From Psychrobacter fozii (GTDB lineage: Bacteria > Pseudomonadota > Gammaproteobacteria > Pseudomonadales > Moraxellaceae), in contig NZ_QJSU01000005.1 in the NCBI RefSeq assembly GCF_003217155.1, positions 216,771 through 280,770 on the forward strand: a stretch of DNA of 64,000 bases, written 5' to 3'. Shown here one piece after another: positions 1 through 8,491 of the stretch (position 1 is the stretch's first letter; each line of letters opens with the position of its first letter). The notes below the pieces were generated by a model. The model worked only from the letters and a program-made list of their open reading frames with translations. It was not told the origin of the DNA and searched no databases. The position numbers were made by a program, and so were the translations under genes.

Positions 1-829
1 GAACGTCCTGCGTCCTGAGCTTGCCAATACACTGAACCTTGTTGTAACTATCTCTATGGCACTCACGCCATTGGCATTTTTACTATTAGAAAAGATAGGT
101 GAGCCCTTATTTGCTAAGAGCAAACCAAGCCGTGAATACGATTCCATTCCAGACCATGAGCATCAGGTAATCATTGCCGGATTTGGCCGTGTTGGTCAGA
201 TTATCGGTCGTGTGTTGCGCATGCACAATATTGAATTTACCGCCATTGAACGCTCCGCAAATCGCGTAGATTTTGTCCGAAAATTCGGTAACCAAGTCTA
301 CTATGGTGATCCCAAAAACCCCGAAATCTTACGCGCCGCCGGTATCAAAAAAGCACGCGTCTTTATTCTCGCTATTGATGACTTAGAGCGCTCCATCACG
401 ACCGCTCAATATTTGCGTAAAAACTATCCAGACGTGATTGTCCTAGCGCGAGCACGCGATCGTCAACATTACTACCGCCTACGTGAAGTGGGTGTCCGTC
501 ATATATGGCGTGAGACTTATTTATCGTCTTTGGATATGTCACGTGAGTCGCTACAGCTGCTCGGTATCTCACCAGAAAAAGCGCGTGAGACGGTACAAAC
601 TTTCCGTGACTATGATGATGATTTGATTGAACGTCAGCAAGCCATTTATGATGATGAAGCCAGTATGATCGAATCGGCACAATCAGCAATGGCAGAGCTT
701 GAAAGCTTATTTGATGAAGACATTGGTAAAGCACGAAAAATGGATTTGACTGACTTTTATGAAGCGTTAAAGAGCCAAGCGACACCAGTCGATGAAAAAG
801 ACGATATCGTCACAGACACTAAAAAATAA
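1..829 (+). CDS. KefB/KefC-type K+/H+ antiporter, C-terminal part (5' end outside window)
   Basis: The reading frame is open from base 2, so the gene begins before the window; the ATG at 56 is internal. The first residues (LANTLNLVVTISMALTPLAF) look like the last membrane helix of a CPA2-type cation/proton antiporter. They are followed by a TrkA-N/RCK domain that starts with a Rossmann motif, VIIAGFGRVGQIIGRVL, and runs about 120 residues. The tail is acidic and probably cytosolic. Family knowledge: Kef-type systems export K+ in exchange for H+ and are gated by nucleotide or glutathione ligands on the RCK domain. Whether it is KefB, KefC or another CPA2 member cannot be decided from this fragment. 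A hairpin terminator follows the stop codon. Confidence 0.85.
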   Translation, partial: NVLRPELANTLNLVVTISMALTPLAFLLLEKIGEPLFAKSKPSREYDSIPDHEHQVIIAGFGRVGQIIGRVLRMHNIEFTAIERSANRVDFVRKFGNQVYYGDPKNPEILRAAGIKKARVFILAIDDLERSITTAQYLRKNYPDVIVLARARDRQHYYRLREVGVRHIWRETYLSSLDMSRESLQLLGISPEKARETVQTFRDYDDDLIERQQAIYDDEASMIESAQSAMAELESLFDEDIGKARKMDLTDFYEALKSQATPVDEKDDIVTDTKK

Positions 830-841
830 TAGCGTAACGCC

Positions 842-1771
842 CTATTCCGGCAAGCAACTTTGTGGCGCTTGCCGTTTATTTAGCGACGTCATACAGTTCC
901 AACTATCGCTGTCTGGCACATGATAAAAAACCAGTGTCTGATCATTCAGATAGCGTATCGGAAACTTGATGTTCTGAATCGTTGCAATCACTGCACAGTC
1001 AGTCTCTGCTACCCCAGCAGCAGTGGTATCAATGTCGATATTTACTTGCTCTGTTGCCGTATTCAAGGACGAATTAGTTGGGCACTGTCCTGTTTGCTGA
1101 TAAAGTAATGCCACACGATTTTGTGTCGTTTTGATCGTATCATAGGCATCAAACACTACTTCATTTGCTTTTGGCTTGGCAATAATCGGTAAAAACTGCA
1201 CCTTAATCACCATTAGAGCAAATGCAAACAATCCAAACCCCAAGCCTAGTCCAAACAGACTTACTCCACCTTCCCTCTGCAAGTGAGCCTTCTGCGCGTT
1301 CTCATCGCGCTGATAGTCCTCCACAACATCGGCAATTTCACGGCGCGCCATACGGTAATAATACGCGTCTGTCCAACGTGCAACCATAGATGACCAAAAC
1401 AGCCAGATTACTGCAGCAATACCTATACGCGTAGCCATCTGATAAGCATCAGGAATATAGGACATTGCTACAAATTCAAAGGCAACTAGCACCAATGCTA
1501 CATTTAACTGAATGAACGACCATCCTGCCACACTGTATACAATGGCATCCATATAGCGCTTGCGATAAAGTAGCCAAGGGAAAGTCACAAAAAATGCAGC
1601 CCAATGCCATTTGGGTGACAAATAACCTTGCTCATCAAACTGCTTAAAGCGCTTGAGATAATAGTGCTGGCTACGATGACCGATAAACCACTTATCCAGC
1701 TGTTTACGCTTCGCAGCAGTCAGCTGATCCTGATAAAACGGAGGCGGCGAATCTGTCTCGATAAATAGCAT
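842..1771 (-). CDS. DUF2628-like membrane protein with pilin-like periplasmic tail
   Basis: A 309-residue protein. The N-terminal half matches the DUF2628 pattern: a soluble start, YLSPKWHWAAFFVTFPWLLYR, then hydrophobic stretches near residues 57-105 and 115-135. A glycine/phenylalanine-rich helix near residues 172-192 is followed by a segment resembling a minor-pilin tail (VFDAYDTIKTTQNRVALL, then two Cys that could form a disulfide). The function is unknown. It converges on the antiporter gene with a 12-bp gap. The DUF2628 assignment is by pattern recall; the pilin-like tail is inference. Confidence 0.7.
   Translation of the reverse strand: MLFIETDSPPPFYQDQLTAAKRKQLDKWFIGHRSQHYYLKRFKQFDEQGYLSPKWHWAAFFVTFPWLLYRKRYMDAIVYSVAGWSFIQLNVALVLVAFEFVAMSYIPDAYQMATRIGIAAVIWLFWSSMVARWTDAYYYRMARREIADVVEDYQRDENAQKAHLQREGGVSLFGLGLGFGLFAFALMVIKVQFLPIIAKPKANEVVFDAYDTIKTTQNRVALLYQQTGQCPTNSSLNTATEQVNIDIDTTAAGVAETDCAVIATIQNIKFPIRYLNDQTLVFYHVPDSDSWNCMTSLNKRQAPQSCLPE
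848..880 (+). terminator. Rho-independent terminator of the antiporter gene, inside the 3' end of the convergent gene
   Basis: CGGCAAGC (848-855) pairs perfectly with GCTTGCCG (867-874), followed by TTTATTTA. The hairpin lies within the last codons of the convergent DUF2628 gene (842-1771), so the same bases serve as coding sequence on one strand and as a terminator on the other. Confidence 0.6.
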
Positions 1772-1871
1772 AGTGAGATGCCCTATTTACTATAAAGAAA
1801 AGTTTAAATTCATTACGCATGTTATATGATAACGCCAAAACCGCTGTACAGAATAGTAAGTGACCGATAAA

Positions 1872-1978
1872 TATAGTTGATTCAATGTAAAAGAAGTACA
1901 AGGCAGCCAAGTACGAATATATCTGCAAAACGTCAAACGAGATTAACGCTTTGATTCTTTCATGGTAGATTGAGCATA
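1872..1978 (+). repeat. 107-bp inverted-repeat element, copy 1
   Basis: Starts TATAGTTGATTCAATGTAAAA and ends with a degenerate match to TGGAATGACTATA; interior contains ACAAGGCAGCCAAGT. It is a diverged member of the 107-bp family listed elsewhere in this annotation, lying between the DUF2628 gene and trmB. Confidence 0.7.
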
Positions 1979-2070
1979 AGCGTATTAAAAAAGCATTGTC
2001 CGTTCACAGCTGTATAGATTTAACTTATAATAAGCGTACATCACCCATTTTATTAAGTCTTGTCAATCCT

Positions 2071-2922
2071 ATGAGTCAACATCCCGATATTAACGATAAC
2101 ATCGATAGTACGAGTACTACTGATGAGCAAAAAACCCTTAGCACCAGTATTGAAAGCACTATTGATACTGACATTGATGACAGTGTCGGTAATGAGATAG
2201 CGCCTGAAGAAAGCAAACACATTCGTATCGTCAATACGTTTATGAAACGACGTACGCACATGAATAAAAATGCCGAACTGGCACTGACCGCTCCAGAATT
2301 TTCTGAGTATTTGGTCAATAACAGTTTTGGTGATGGTGATTTAGAGGGTATCGACAATCTGCGCACATTATTCGCTGATAGTCCTAACGATAGTGAAGCG
2401 CCACTTACGGTAGAGATTGGTTTTGGATTGGGTGTTTCATTTATTGAAATGGCAGCAGCAGAGCCTAGCCGCAACTTTGTTGGCGTCGAAGTGCATGAGC
2501 CTGGTATTGGTAAATGTGCTTATATGGCAGGCACAGAAGGCTTAAAAAACGTCAAAATCATCAACGGCGATGCGATTCAGTTGCTCAAGCAATTACCAGA
2601 AAATCATGTCGACCGTATCCAACTTTACTTCCCTGATCCATGGCAAAAGAAGCGTCACTACAAGCGTCGTTTCGTCAGTCCTGAACGTATGACCATCGTT
2701 ACGCGCAGCTTAAAACAAGGCGGCTGGTTCCATACAGCAACCGACTGGGAACATTATGCGTTTTGGATGGTTGAAGTATTGGATGGTTTTGCTGGATTGA
2801 CCAATCAAGCAGGCGCAGGTAACTTTACGGATCGTCCTGACTTTCGTCCAATGACTAAGTTTGAGCGTCGTGGCCTCGAACGTGGTCACGGTGTCTGGGA
2901 TTTGATCTATATCAAAGATTAA
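2071..2922 (+). CDS. trmB: tRNA (guanine-N7-)-methyltransferase
   Basis: SAM-dependent enzyme that makes m7G46 in the tRNA variable loop. Visible signatures are the SAM-binding stretch [15 protein letters not shown] and the TrmB hallmark [17 protein letters not shown], followed by [10 protein letters not shown] near the C-terminus. The first ~55 residues are Asp/Ser/Thr-rich and look disordered, longer than in E. coli TrmB. I chose the ATG at 2071 (283 aa) because the upstream extension to a TTG at 1996 has no family resemblance. No strong ribosome-binding site is visible for either start. A terminator follows at 2951. Confidence 0.93.
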   Translation: MSQHPDINDNIDSTSTTDEQKTLSTSIESTIDTDIDDSVGNEIAPEESKHIRIVNTFMKRRTHMNKNAELALTAPEFSEYLVNNSFGDGDLEGIDNLRTLFADSPNDSEAPLTVEIGFGLGVSFIEMAAAEPSRNFVGVEVHEPGIGKCAYMAGTEGLKNVKIINGDAIQLLKQLPENHVDRIQLYFPDPWQKKRHYKRRFVSPERMTIVTRSLKQGGWFHTATDWEHYAFWMVEVLDGFAGLTNQAGAGNFTDRPDFRPMTKFERRGLERGHGVWDLIYIKD

Positions 2923-2950
2923 TACTGATAACATATTTGTGATAGATCTA

Positions 2951-2983
2951 AAAAAGCGGCTAATATATTTAGCCGCTTTTTTT
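2951..2983 (+). terminator. Rho-independent terminator of trmB
   Basis: AAAAAGCGGCTAA and TTAGCCGCTTTTT pair around a short TATAT-like loop and are followed by a T run. It lies 29 bp after the trmB stop codon. Confidence 0.85.
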
Positions 2984-3244
2984 ACTTTACAACTGACCAT
3001 TTACTGGTTTTCAGATTGATTCTTGATAAATCATCAGCTGTAAGCCTTATTTTAGAAGCTTTCACTACTTTTATAAAAAAAACTTATAAAATATTAATAC
3101 GTGAAACATAGCCATTAGCATGTGATTTATGGCTAAATATATATTTTGTCAATTGTGACAATAGTATTAATTCTTCATTATTCTATATCAATAATCTACG
3201 CAAACATCGATGATATAAGGGTTTGGTGAGTTCTCCCCATAAGC

Positions 3245-3265
3245 TGTGGATAACCCTGTGTATAA
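3245..3265 (-). promoter_or_regulatory. Two tandem DnaA boxes
   Basis: On the minus strand TTATCCACA (3245-3253) and TTATACACA (3257-3265) are both exact matches to the consensus TTATNCACA, 12 bp apart start to start. A third site with one mismatch, TTGTCCACA, lies at 3465-3473. The surrounding 500 bp is very AT-rich. DnaA binding is inferred from the consensus only. Confidence 0.55.
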
Positions 3266-3752
3266 GTCACCACTTGACAAGAATTTCCCTAGATAACTTA
3301 AAGGGTGAGGTAAAATCGTTCATTTTTTGTACAATTAAAAAACACTTAAAAATCATATATTTATACTAATATGACAACTACTTGAAATTATTTTTAATAT
3401 TTTTAAAATAAAATTTTATCGTTAGCGATGTTTCACAATACGTGAATTTCTAGGCTTTATCTGCTGTGGACAACCTTTGAGCCTATTGACAAACAGTACC
3501 ATTATATTGTCCAAAATAATAGTTCCTATTTTCATTATTTTCGGCAAACCATCAGCTGTATATCATGCGACAGTTAATGTCGTCTACCGTCACTCGACCC
3601 ACTAAATAATCTTTGCAATTTGTTATAATCACTCTACACAATCAATAGTACTTAAGAGAAAAATTTCGCGATATTCAGGTACAGCATAGCTTCAGATCGA
3701 TACCAACAGTTGCTAATTATGAACTTATTTTTGCTTATCTCACGATTTGATT

Positions 3753-3766
3753 TTACTGTATAGTAA
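3753..3766. promoter_or_regulatory. Palindrome upstream of recA, possible operator
   Basis: TTACT-GTAT-AGTAA is a perfect 5+4+5 inverted repeat about 190 bp before the recA start. Its left part, TACTGTAT, equals one half of the E. coli LexA box, but the right half is not conserved. LexA is absent or divergent in parts of the Moraxellaceae, so the regulator cannot be named. Confidence 0.3.
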
Positions 3767-3958
3767 GGTGACATATTAACTATTACTGTCTGTATCATCG
3801 ATATGACAACCTATTTATCCTAGGTAGATGCTGAACGCTTCTTCCTATTTAAGTGGCAACCCGCCCTATTGAGCCACTACTTTCTATCGTACAAATATAT
3901 TACGTATAACACCGAAATTGATAGTTTTACATTAATGATTGAAAATAAGGAATCTAGT

Positions 3959-5017
3959 ATGGACGACAATAAAGCCAAAGCCCTCAAAGCGGCGTTAGGT
4001 CAAATTGAAAAGCAATTTGGTAAAAACACCATCATGCATTTAGGCGATGACGCAGCCATCATGGATGTCGATGTGGTCTCAACAGGCTCATTAGGCCTAG
4101 ATATTGCCCTTGGGATTGGTGGCCTACCAAAAGGCCGTATCGTTGAGATTTACGGCCCAGAGAGCTCAGGTAAAACGACCATGACCCTGCAAGCCATCGC
4201 AGAGTGCCAAAAGCAAGGTGGTACCTGTGCCTTTATCGATGCTGAGCACGCGCTTGATCCTGTCTATGCTCGCAAACTGGGTGTAAACACTGATGAGCTA
4301 TTGCTATCTCAGCCCGATAATGGCGAACAAGCACTTGAAATCACCGATATGTTGGTTCGTTCAGGGGCCATCGACATGATCGTTATTGACTCAGTTGCAG
4401 CCTTGACGCCGCGTGCTGAGATTGAAGGCGAGATGGGCGACTCACACATGGGCCTGCAAGCACGTCTGATGAGCCAAGCACTACGTAAGATTACAGGTAA
4501 TGCCAAACGCTCTAACTGTATGGTGGTCTTTATCAACCAAATCCGTATGAAAATCGGCGTTATGTTTGGTAGCCCAGAAACCACTACTGGTGGTAACGCA
4601 TTGAAGTTCTACGCCTCTGTACGTATGGACATTCGCCGTATTGGTGCGGTCAAAAATGGTGATGAAATCATCGGTAACCAGACCCGTGTGAAAGTCATCA
4701 AAAATAAAATGGCACCTCCATTCCGCCAAGCCGAATTTGAAATTACTTACGGCGAAGGTACCAATCACTTAGCCGAAGTCATTGATTTGGGCGTTGAGAT
4801 TGGTGCGGTTGGCAAAGCAGGCTCTTGGTACAGCTATGGCGACGAAAAAATCGGTCAAGGCAAAGCCAATTCTGTACTGTTCTTAAAAGAGAATCCTGTG
4901 ATTGCTCAAGAAATCGAAGATAAAATTCGCGACGAAAAACTTGGGTCAAAAAAGAGTGCCAAAGATAAAAAGACTGACGAAGCCAAAGAAAAACCAGGCG
5001 CTGAACCTGTACAATAA
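3959..5017 (+). CDS. recA: Recombinase A
   Basis: ATP-dependent DNA strand-exchange protein of homologous recombination and the SOS co-protease. The 352-residue product starts [21 protein letters not shown] and carries Walker A GPESSGKT (residues 66-73), the [11 protein letters not shown]alker B region, and the L2-loop segment [18 protein letters not shown] chose the ATG at 3959 because AAGGA stands about 8 bases upstream; a frame extension to 3869 adds 30 residues unlike any RecA. The C-terminus is Lys/Glu-rich as in other proteobacteria. recX follows after 40 bp with no intervening terminator. Confidence 0.98.
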   Translation: MDDNKAKALKAALGQIEKQFGKNTIMHLGDDAAIMDVDVVSTGSLGLDIALGIGGLPKGRIVEIYGPESSGKTTMTLQAIAECQKQGGTCAFIDAEHALDPVYARKLGVNTDELLLSQPDNGEQALEITDMLVRSGAIDMIVIDSVAALTPRAEIEGEMGDSHMGLQARLMSQALRKITGNAKRSNCMVVFINQIRMKIGVMFGSPETTTGGNALKFYASVRMDIRRIGAVKNGDEIIGNQTRVKVIKNKMAPPFRQAEFEITYGEGTNHLAEVIDLGVEIGAVGKAGSWYSYGDEKIGQGKANSVLFLKENPVIAQEIEDKIRDEKLGSKKSAKDKKTDEAKEKPGAEPVQ

Positions 5018-5057
5018 CGGAACGATCAATAACTGTTATCAATTATCATGATTTATT

Positions 5058-6209
5058 ATGAAAATTAAAACCTTAGCTGAAATACTCGCTGAATCGGACA
5101 CCGATTCAGCGAGTTCTCCTAATACCAAACCAAAAAAGCCTGCTAAGCACTCATACAAAGATGAGCCGCACAAACCTCGTAAAAATGGCAAGCGACCTAC
5201 CTATTCAAATAAAAATAACGCTATAGTTAATGACTTATCAACCAATGACTCGTTAATTAGTGGCTCGTTAATTAGTGATTCTACTGCTGATATAGACTCA
5301 AGCAATCCACTCTTCTCTTCCTCTATCAATCAAAAAACGTCCAAACCTAAAAAGCGTCAGAAACGTGAAAAACGCTTTCATCCAGCGGCTAATTTTAGCC
5401 CTGAGCCTAGTGATGTGCCTACTTATCTGCCACCTGAAGCGCAAAGTATTAAAGAGATGCTAGCAGAGGTCAAACACAGCATTCATGGAGATGAGACAGA
5501 TAATAGCTTAGCAACAGATACTGGTCGTAGCACTGATCCGTCTTTGAGAAAATCAAAAAATGAAGCTGAGCTTTCGACTATTGATGATAACGACATAGAC
5601 AATCAAAACGATAATATACCAGCTGCCCTCAAAGCGTATTTGCGTACACCTGAACAAAAGCAAGCAGAGATCGATGCGATTAAAGCCGAAAGCCGCTTAC
5701 GTTGGTTGGCATTTTATTATTTGTCGCGCCGTGAATATGGTAAAGCTGAGCTGAAGCAGAAACTTATCGATAAGGAACAAGATCCAGAGAAAGTTGATGC
5801 GCTCCTTGATGAATTCGAGGAAAAAGGCTATCAAAGCGATTACCGCACTACCCTAATGCTAATACGTGAAAATATTCGTAAAGGCCGTGGACGCGGTCGT
5901 ATTAAGCAAGAATTTTATCGTAAGAAGATTACTATGCCTGGTAATATCGATGAGCTGATTGATATGGCCAATACTGAGTCAGAGGAATTTAGCGAATTTG
6001 TAGATGACAATGATGACAACTTGGTCGATGGTGTAGATTGGCTGAAATTGGCTGTCACAGCACGTACCAAAAAATACGGCGATGACATACCTATTGAACA
6101 AAAATACAAAGCCAGGCAGCTGCGGTTTCTACAATATAGAGGATTCAATACTGATATATGTTTTGCCGCGCTTAACTATACACTGGACACGTTAGATGAG
6201 CGTTTTTAG
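5058..6209 (+). CDS. recX: RecX-family regulatory protein with long N-terminal extension
   Basis: RecX limits RecA filament growth. The RecX core is residues ~213-383: RLRWLAFYYLSRREYGKAEL, a second helical repeat (DALLDEFEEKGYQSD..RTTLMLIRENIRKGRGRGRI) and a third (KYKARQLRFLQYRGFNTDICFAAL). An acidic insert (residues ~305-326) interrupts the core. The first ~200 residues are low-complexity, rich in Lys, Ser, Asp and Asn, and have no counterpart in the ~166-residue E. coli protein. It is probably co-transcribed with recA. A strong hairpin occupies codons 9-19 and may restrain expression. Confidence 0.88.
   Translation: MKIKTLAEILAESDTDSASSPNTKPKKPAKHSYKDEPHKPRKNGKRPTYSNKNNAIVNDLSTNDSLISGSLISDSTADIDSSNPLFSSSINQKTSKPKKRQKREKRFHPAANFSPEPSDVPTYLPPEAQSIKEMLAEVKHSIHGDETDNSLATDTGRSTDPSLRKSKNEAELSTIDDNDIDNQNDNIPAALKAYLRTPEQKQAEIDAIKAESRLRWLAFYYLSRREYGKAELKQKLIDKEQDPEKVDALLDEFEEKGYQSDYRTTLMLIRENIRKGRGRGRIKQEFYRKKITMPGNIDELIDMANTESEEFSEFVDDNDDNLVDGVDWLKLAVTARTKKYGDDIPIEQKYKARQLRFLQYRGFNTDICFAALNYTLDTLDERF
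5084..5114 (+). promoter_or_regulatory. Perfect 14-bp hairpin within the first codons of recX
   Basis: ACTCGCTGAATCGG (5084-5097), loop ACA, CCGATTCAGCGAGT (5101-5114): 14 uninterrupted base pairs with a 3-base loop. No T run follows, so it is not a canonical terminator. It could hinder early translation or protect the recA mRNA 3' end. That role is inference. Confidence 0.7.
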
Positions 6210-6234
6210 CCAACACTCACCTATATATTGACTA

Positions 6235-6576
6235 GGGCGTGTCTTCAATTCACTCGATAGTCATCTAAATGGGCTAAAAATGGTTAAATCTTGCCAAACT
6301 ACGTCAAATAGCTAGGGCGTGTCATCAATTAGATTGTGAGGCTTAAAATGAGAAAAATTGTAGATAAACAAGGAAAAAATTGCCATCAATATGAACATAT
6401 TGGCAAAATTGCTGACGATGTTTAGCAAGATTTAGCCATTTTAAGGCCACTAAATTTATTAATGTGCTAATTGATGACACGCCCTAGTTAATATCCCGAT
6501 ATTATCTGCACTATTTTTCTTGTTTGACGGCAATTTATTTCACTTTTATCACCATTTTTAAAATGAAGACACGCCC
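6235..6576 (-). mobile_element. 170-bp MITE, interrupted by a second MITE
   Basis: Terminal inverted repeats GGGCGTGTCTTCAATTCA and (reverse) GGGCGTGTCTTCATTTTA, flanked by TA at 6233-6234 and 6577-6578. Removing the nested element and one TA leaves 170 bp, the length of the other copies at 31759, 39012 and 51728. It is inverted relative to those copies. There is no coding capacity. Confidence 0.85.
6315..6484 (+). mobile_element. Nested 170-bp MITE of a second subfamily
   Basis: Begins GGGCGTGTCATCAATTAG, ends CTAATTGATGACACGCCC, and is flanked by TA duplications at 6313-6314 and 6485-6486. The uninterrupted sequence of the host element is preserved in the copy at 39012-39181, which gives the empty site directly. 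The interior differs from the host MITE but shares the motif AGCAAGATTTAGCCATTTT. Confidence 0.88.
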
Positions 6577-6588
6577 TAGGTAAAACAA

Positions 6589-6695
6589 TGTAGTCGATTC
6601 AATTTAAAAGTAGTACAAGGTAACCGAGTGTAGATGTATATTAAATACTTCAAGCAAAGTTAACGCGGTAATACTTTTATAGTGGAATGCCTATA
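6589..6695 (+). repeat. 107-bp inverted-repeat element, copy 2
   Basis: Starts TGTAGTCGATTCAATTTAAAA and ends TTTTATAGTGGAATGCCTATA. The segments TAAAAGTA and TACTTTTA near the two ends can pair. It sits between the MITE pair and the 3' end of the dicarboxylate transporter gene. Confidence 0.85.
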
Positions 6696-6710
6696 GATTT
6701 AGATGGCTTA

Positions 6711-8168
6711 TTAATAATAACCAAGCACTTTCCACCAAATTAAACCAGCACCTATCCAAATGACTAAGTTAACCACGCTCATAATCGCACCAATACTCCA
6801 CCACTCTTTTAGCGTCACATAGCCAGAGTTAAAAATTACAGGGGCCGTACCAGTCGCATAATGGGTCAAGGTCATCATGATATTACCCGCTGCAGCTAAG
6901 ATTAAAGCATATAACATTGGCGGCGCGCCTAGTGTCAGGCCAACCGCATAAAATGCTGCAAATAGTGCGGTAATATGGGCGGTAGTACTAGCGAAAAAAT
7001 AGTGTATATATAAATAGACTAAGGTCAGAATTGTCACTGCGCCTATCCAACCTACCCCAGTCGTTCCAATAAGAGACTCAATATTGCCCGCGAACCAGCT
7101 AATCAAACCAAGCTTGTTCAGATAAGCGGCCATCATAATCAGTGCACCGAACCAAACAATGGTGTCCCATGCAGACTTCTCTTTTAGAATGTCATCCCAC
7201 GTCAATACACCAGTCAATATCAATGTCGTCAAGCCAATAAAGGCGGTTGTGGTGGCATCAACGCTATACTGCTCACCCAAAATTAACGCAGGAATATTAG
7301 CCCACAATACCAACATAAGACCAAATACACCGAGCATTATCTTTTCGTGGGTGCTGATTTGGCCCATTTCTGTTAGATTATCTTTTGCGAATTTTTTGGC
7401 ATCAGGTGTTGCTTTGACATCAGGAGGATAAATCAGGTAAATAACTAATGGCATGACGATCAGACACAGCATACCAGGGATAAACATCGCCACTGCCCAT
7501 GTCGTCCACGACAGCTGAATATCGCCACCCGTCGCTTTATTCACCAGCTCTACAACTAAAGGGTTGGGAGCTGTTGCAGTAATAAACATACCAGAGGTAA
7601 TAGGATTGGCGTGGTAATTCACCATCGCCAAATAGCGACCAATTTTATTTTGAGTGCCTTCTTCTGGCGTCGAATGAAAACTTTGTGCAATGGATTTCAT
7701 GATAGGATGAATAATACCACCACCACGTGCCGTATTAGACGGTGTGATGGGTGCGACCATCAGCTCAGCAGCGGCCAAGGAATAAGCCACGCCAATGGTT
7801 TTTTTACCAAAGATAGAGATGAAATAGTAAGCAATACGGCGACCCAACCCTGTCTTTATCAACCCACGCGATATCATAACTGCAATACCAATGAGCCAAA
7901 TCAAAGGGCTTGAGTAGCTTGATAACGCATCGCTGATGGCTTGCTTTGGACTATCACTTGTGACGCCTGTCAATGCCACTAAAGTCACGGCAATAATAGC
8001 AATAGCACCAATAGGTAATGCCTTTCCTATGATAGCAACAATGGTCGCGATGAATAGTGCTAGCATATGCCACGCTTCTGGTGTGACACCCGTCGGCACT
8101 GGGATGACAAACCAAATTATCAAACCAACTAAAATAGCGATAGCCGCTTGAACAGGCTTAAATGGCAT
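6711..8168 (-). CDS. DASS-family (SLC13/CitT-like) anion transporter
   Basis: A 485-residue integral membrane protein with about a dozen hydrophobic segments. The divalent anion:Na+ symporter/antiporter signature is visible as APITPSNTARGGGIIHPI (residues ~137-154), together with ITATAPNPLVVEL and its C-terminal mirror ATGTAPVIFNSGYV. Relatives exchange or import dicarboxylates or tricarboxylates such as malate, 2-oxoglutarate, tartrate or citrate. The exact substrate and coupling ion cannot be read from the sequence. It starts MPFKPVQAAIAILVGL, with an extended region before it that includes a terminator (8397) and the IS edge. Confidence 0.88.
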   Translation of the reverse strand: MPFKPVQAAIAILVGLIIWFVIPVPTGVTPEAWHMLALFIATIVAIIGKALPIGAIAIIAVTLVALTGVTSDSPKQAISDALSSYSSPLIWLIGIAVMISRGLIKTGLGRRIAYYFISIFGKKTIGVAYSLAAAELMVAPITPSNTARGGGIIHPIMKSIAQSFHSTPEEGTQNKIGRYLAMVNYHANPITSGMFITATAPNPLVVELVNKATGGDIQLSWTTWAVAMFIPGMLCLIVMPLVIYLIYPPDVKATPDAKKFAKDNLTEMGQISTHEKIMLGVFGLMLVLWANIPALILGEQYSVDATTTAFIGLTTLILTGVLTWDDILKEKSAWDTIVWFGALIMMAAYLNKLGLISWFAGNIESLIGTTGVGWIGAVTILTLVYLYIHYFFASTTAHITALFAAFYAVGLTLGAPPMLYALILAAAGNIMMTLTHYATGTAPVIFNSGYVTLKEWWSIGAIMSVVNLVIWIGAGLIWWKVLGYY

Positions 8169-8491
8169 AAATAATAATCCTTATAAAATTATTGAACGAA
8201 CAAATGGATATACCTTTCATTCAATACTCTTAGTGTGACAGGTATTACCGTCATCACTTAAGTTGTCATCTTAACTATTTTATAAGATTTATAGAATTCT
8301 TACGTTATTGTTTACTGTTTTTAACATATCTATTTAGATTAAAAAACAAGTTAGTGACGACTGTTCTGCTAAATATGGTATTCATGTATAAGCTATAAAA
8401 AAACAGCCCGTCTAGTGACGGGCTGTTTTTCTATTATGCTTTCATTGATATGTCTAATTTTGCAAATAAAAATTTATTTTATAAAAGACTA
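8169..8491. other. Intergenic region upstream of the anion transporter
   Basis: Should hold the transporter promoter. Apart from the terminator at 8397-8430 I see only AT-rich sequence with no clear operator. Confidence 0.4.
8397..8430. terminator. Rho-independent terminator (bidirectional appearance)
   Basis: ACAGCCCGTC-TAGT-GACGGGCTGT is a perfect 10-bp stem with an A run on the left and a T run on the right. It lies between the transporter start and the IS. It probably ended the yidB-like gene's transcript before the IS inserted between them. Confidence 0.8.

Larger units (their letters stand above)
2984..3958. other. AT-rich non-coding region upstream of recA
   Basis: About 970 bases without a credible gene, unusually long for this compact segment. 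It contains DnaA-box-like sites at 3245-3265 and 3465-3473, the inverted repeat TTGTCA-ATTG-TGACAA (3146-3161), TTCAC-N5-GTGAA near 3432-3446, the palindrome at 3753-3766, and a 6-bp-stem hairpin (AGTGGC 3852-3857 / GCCACT 3873-3878) shortly before the recA start. Nothing here looks like a structural RNA I can name. Confidence 0.6.

Noticed and set aside
1996..2070. Upstream TTG start of trmB
   Set aside because: The extra residues have no family resemblance and no ribosome-binding site; the ATG at 2071 is preferred.
2984..3958. Chromosomal replication origin
   Set aside because: There are DnaA boxes and AT-rich DNA but no dnaA, dnaN, rnpA/rpmH or gidA nearby, and no regular box array. I kept it only as a possible DnaA-binding region.
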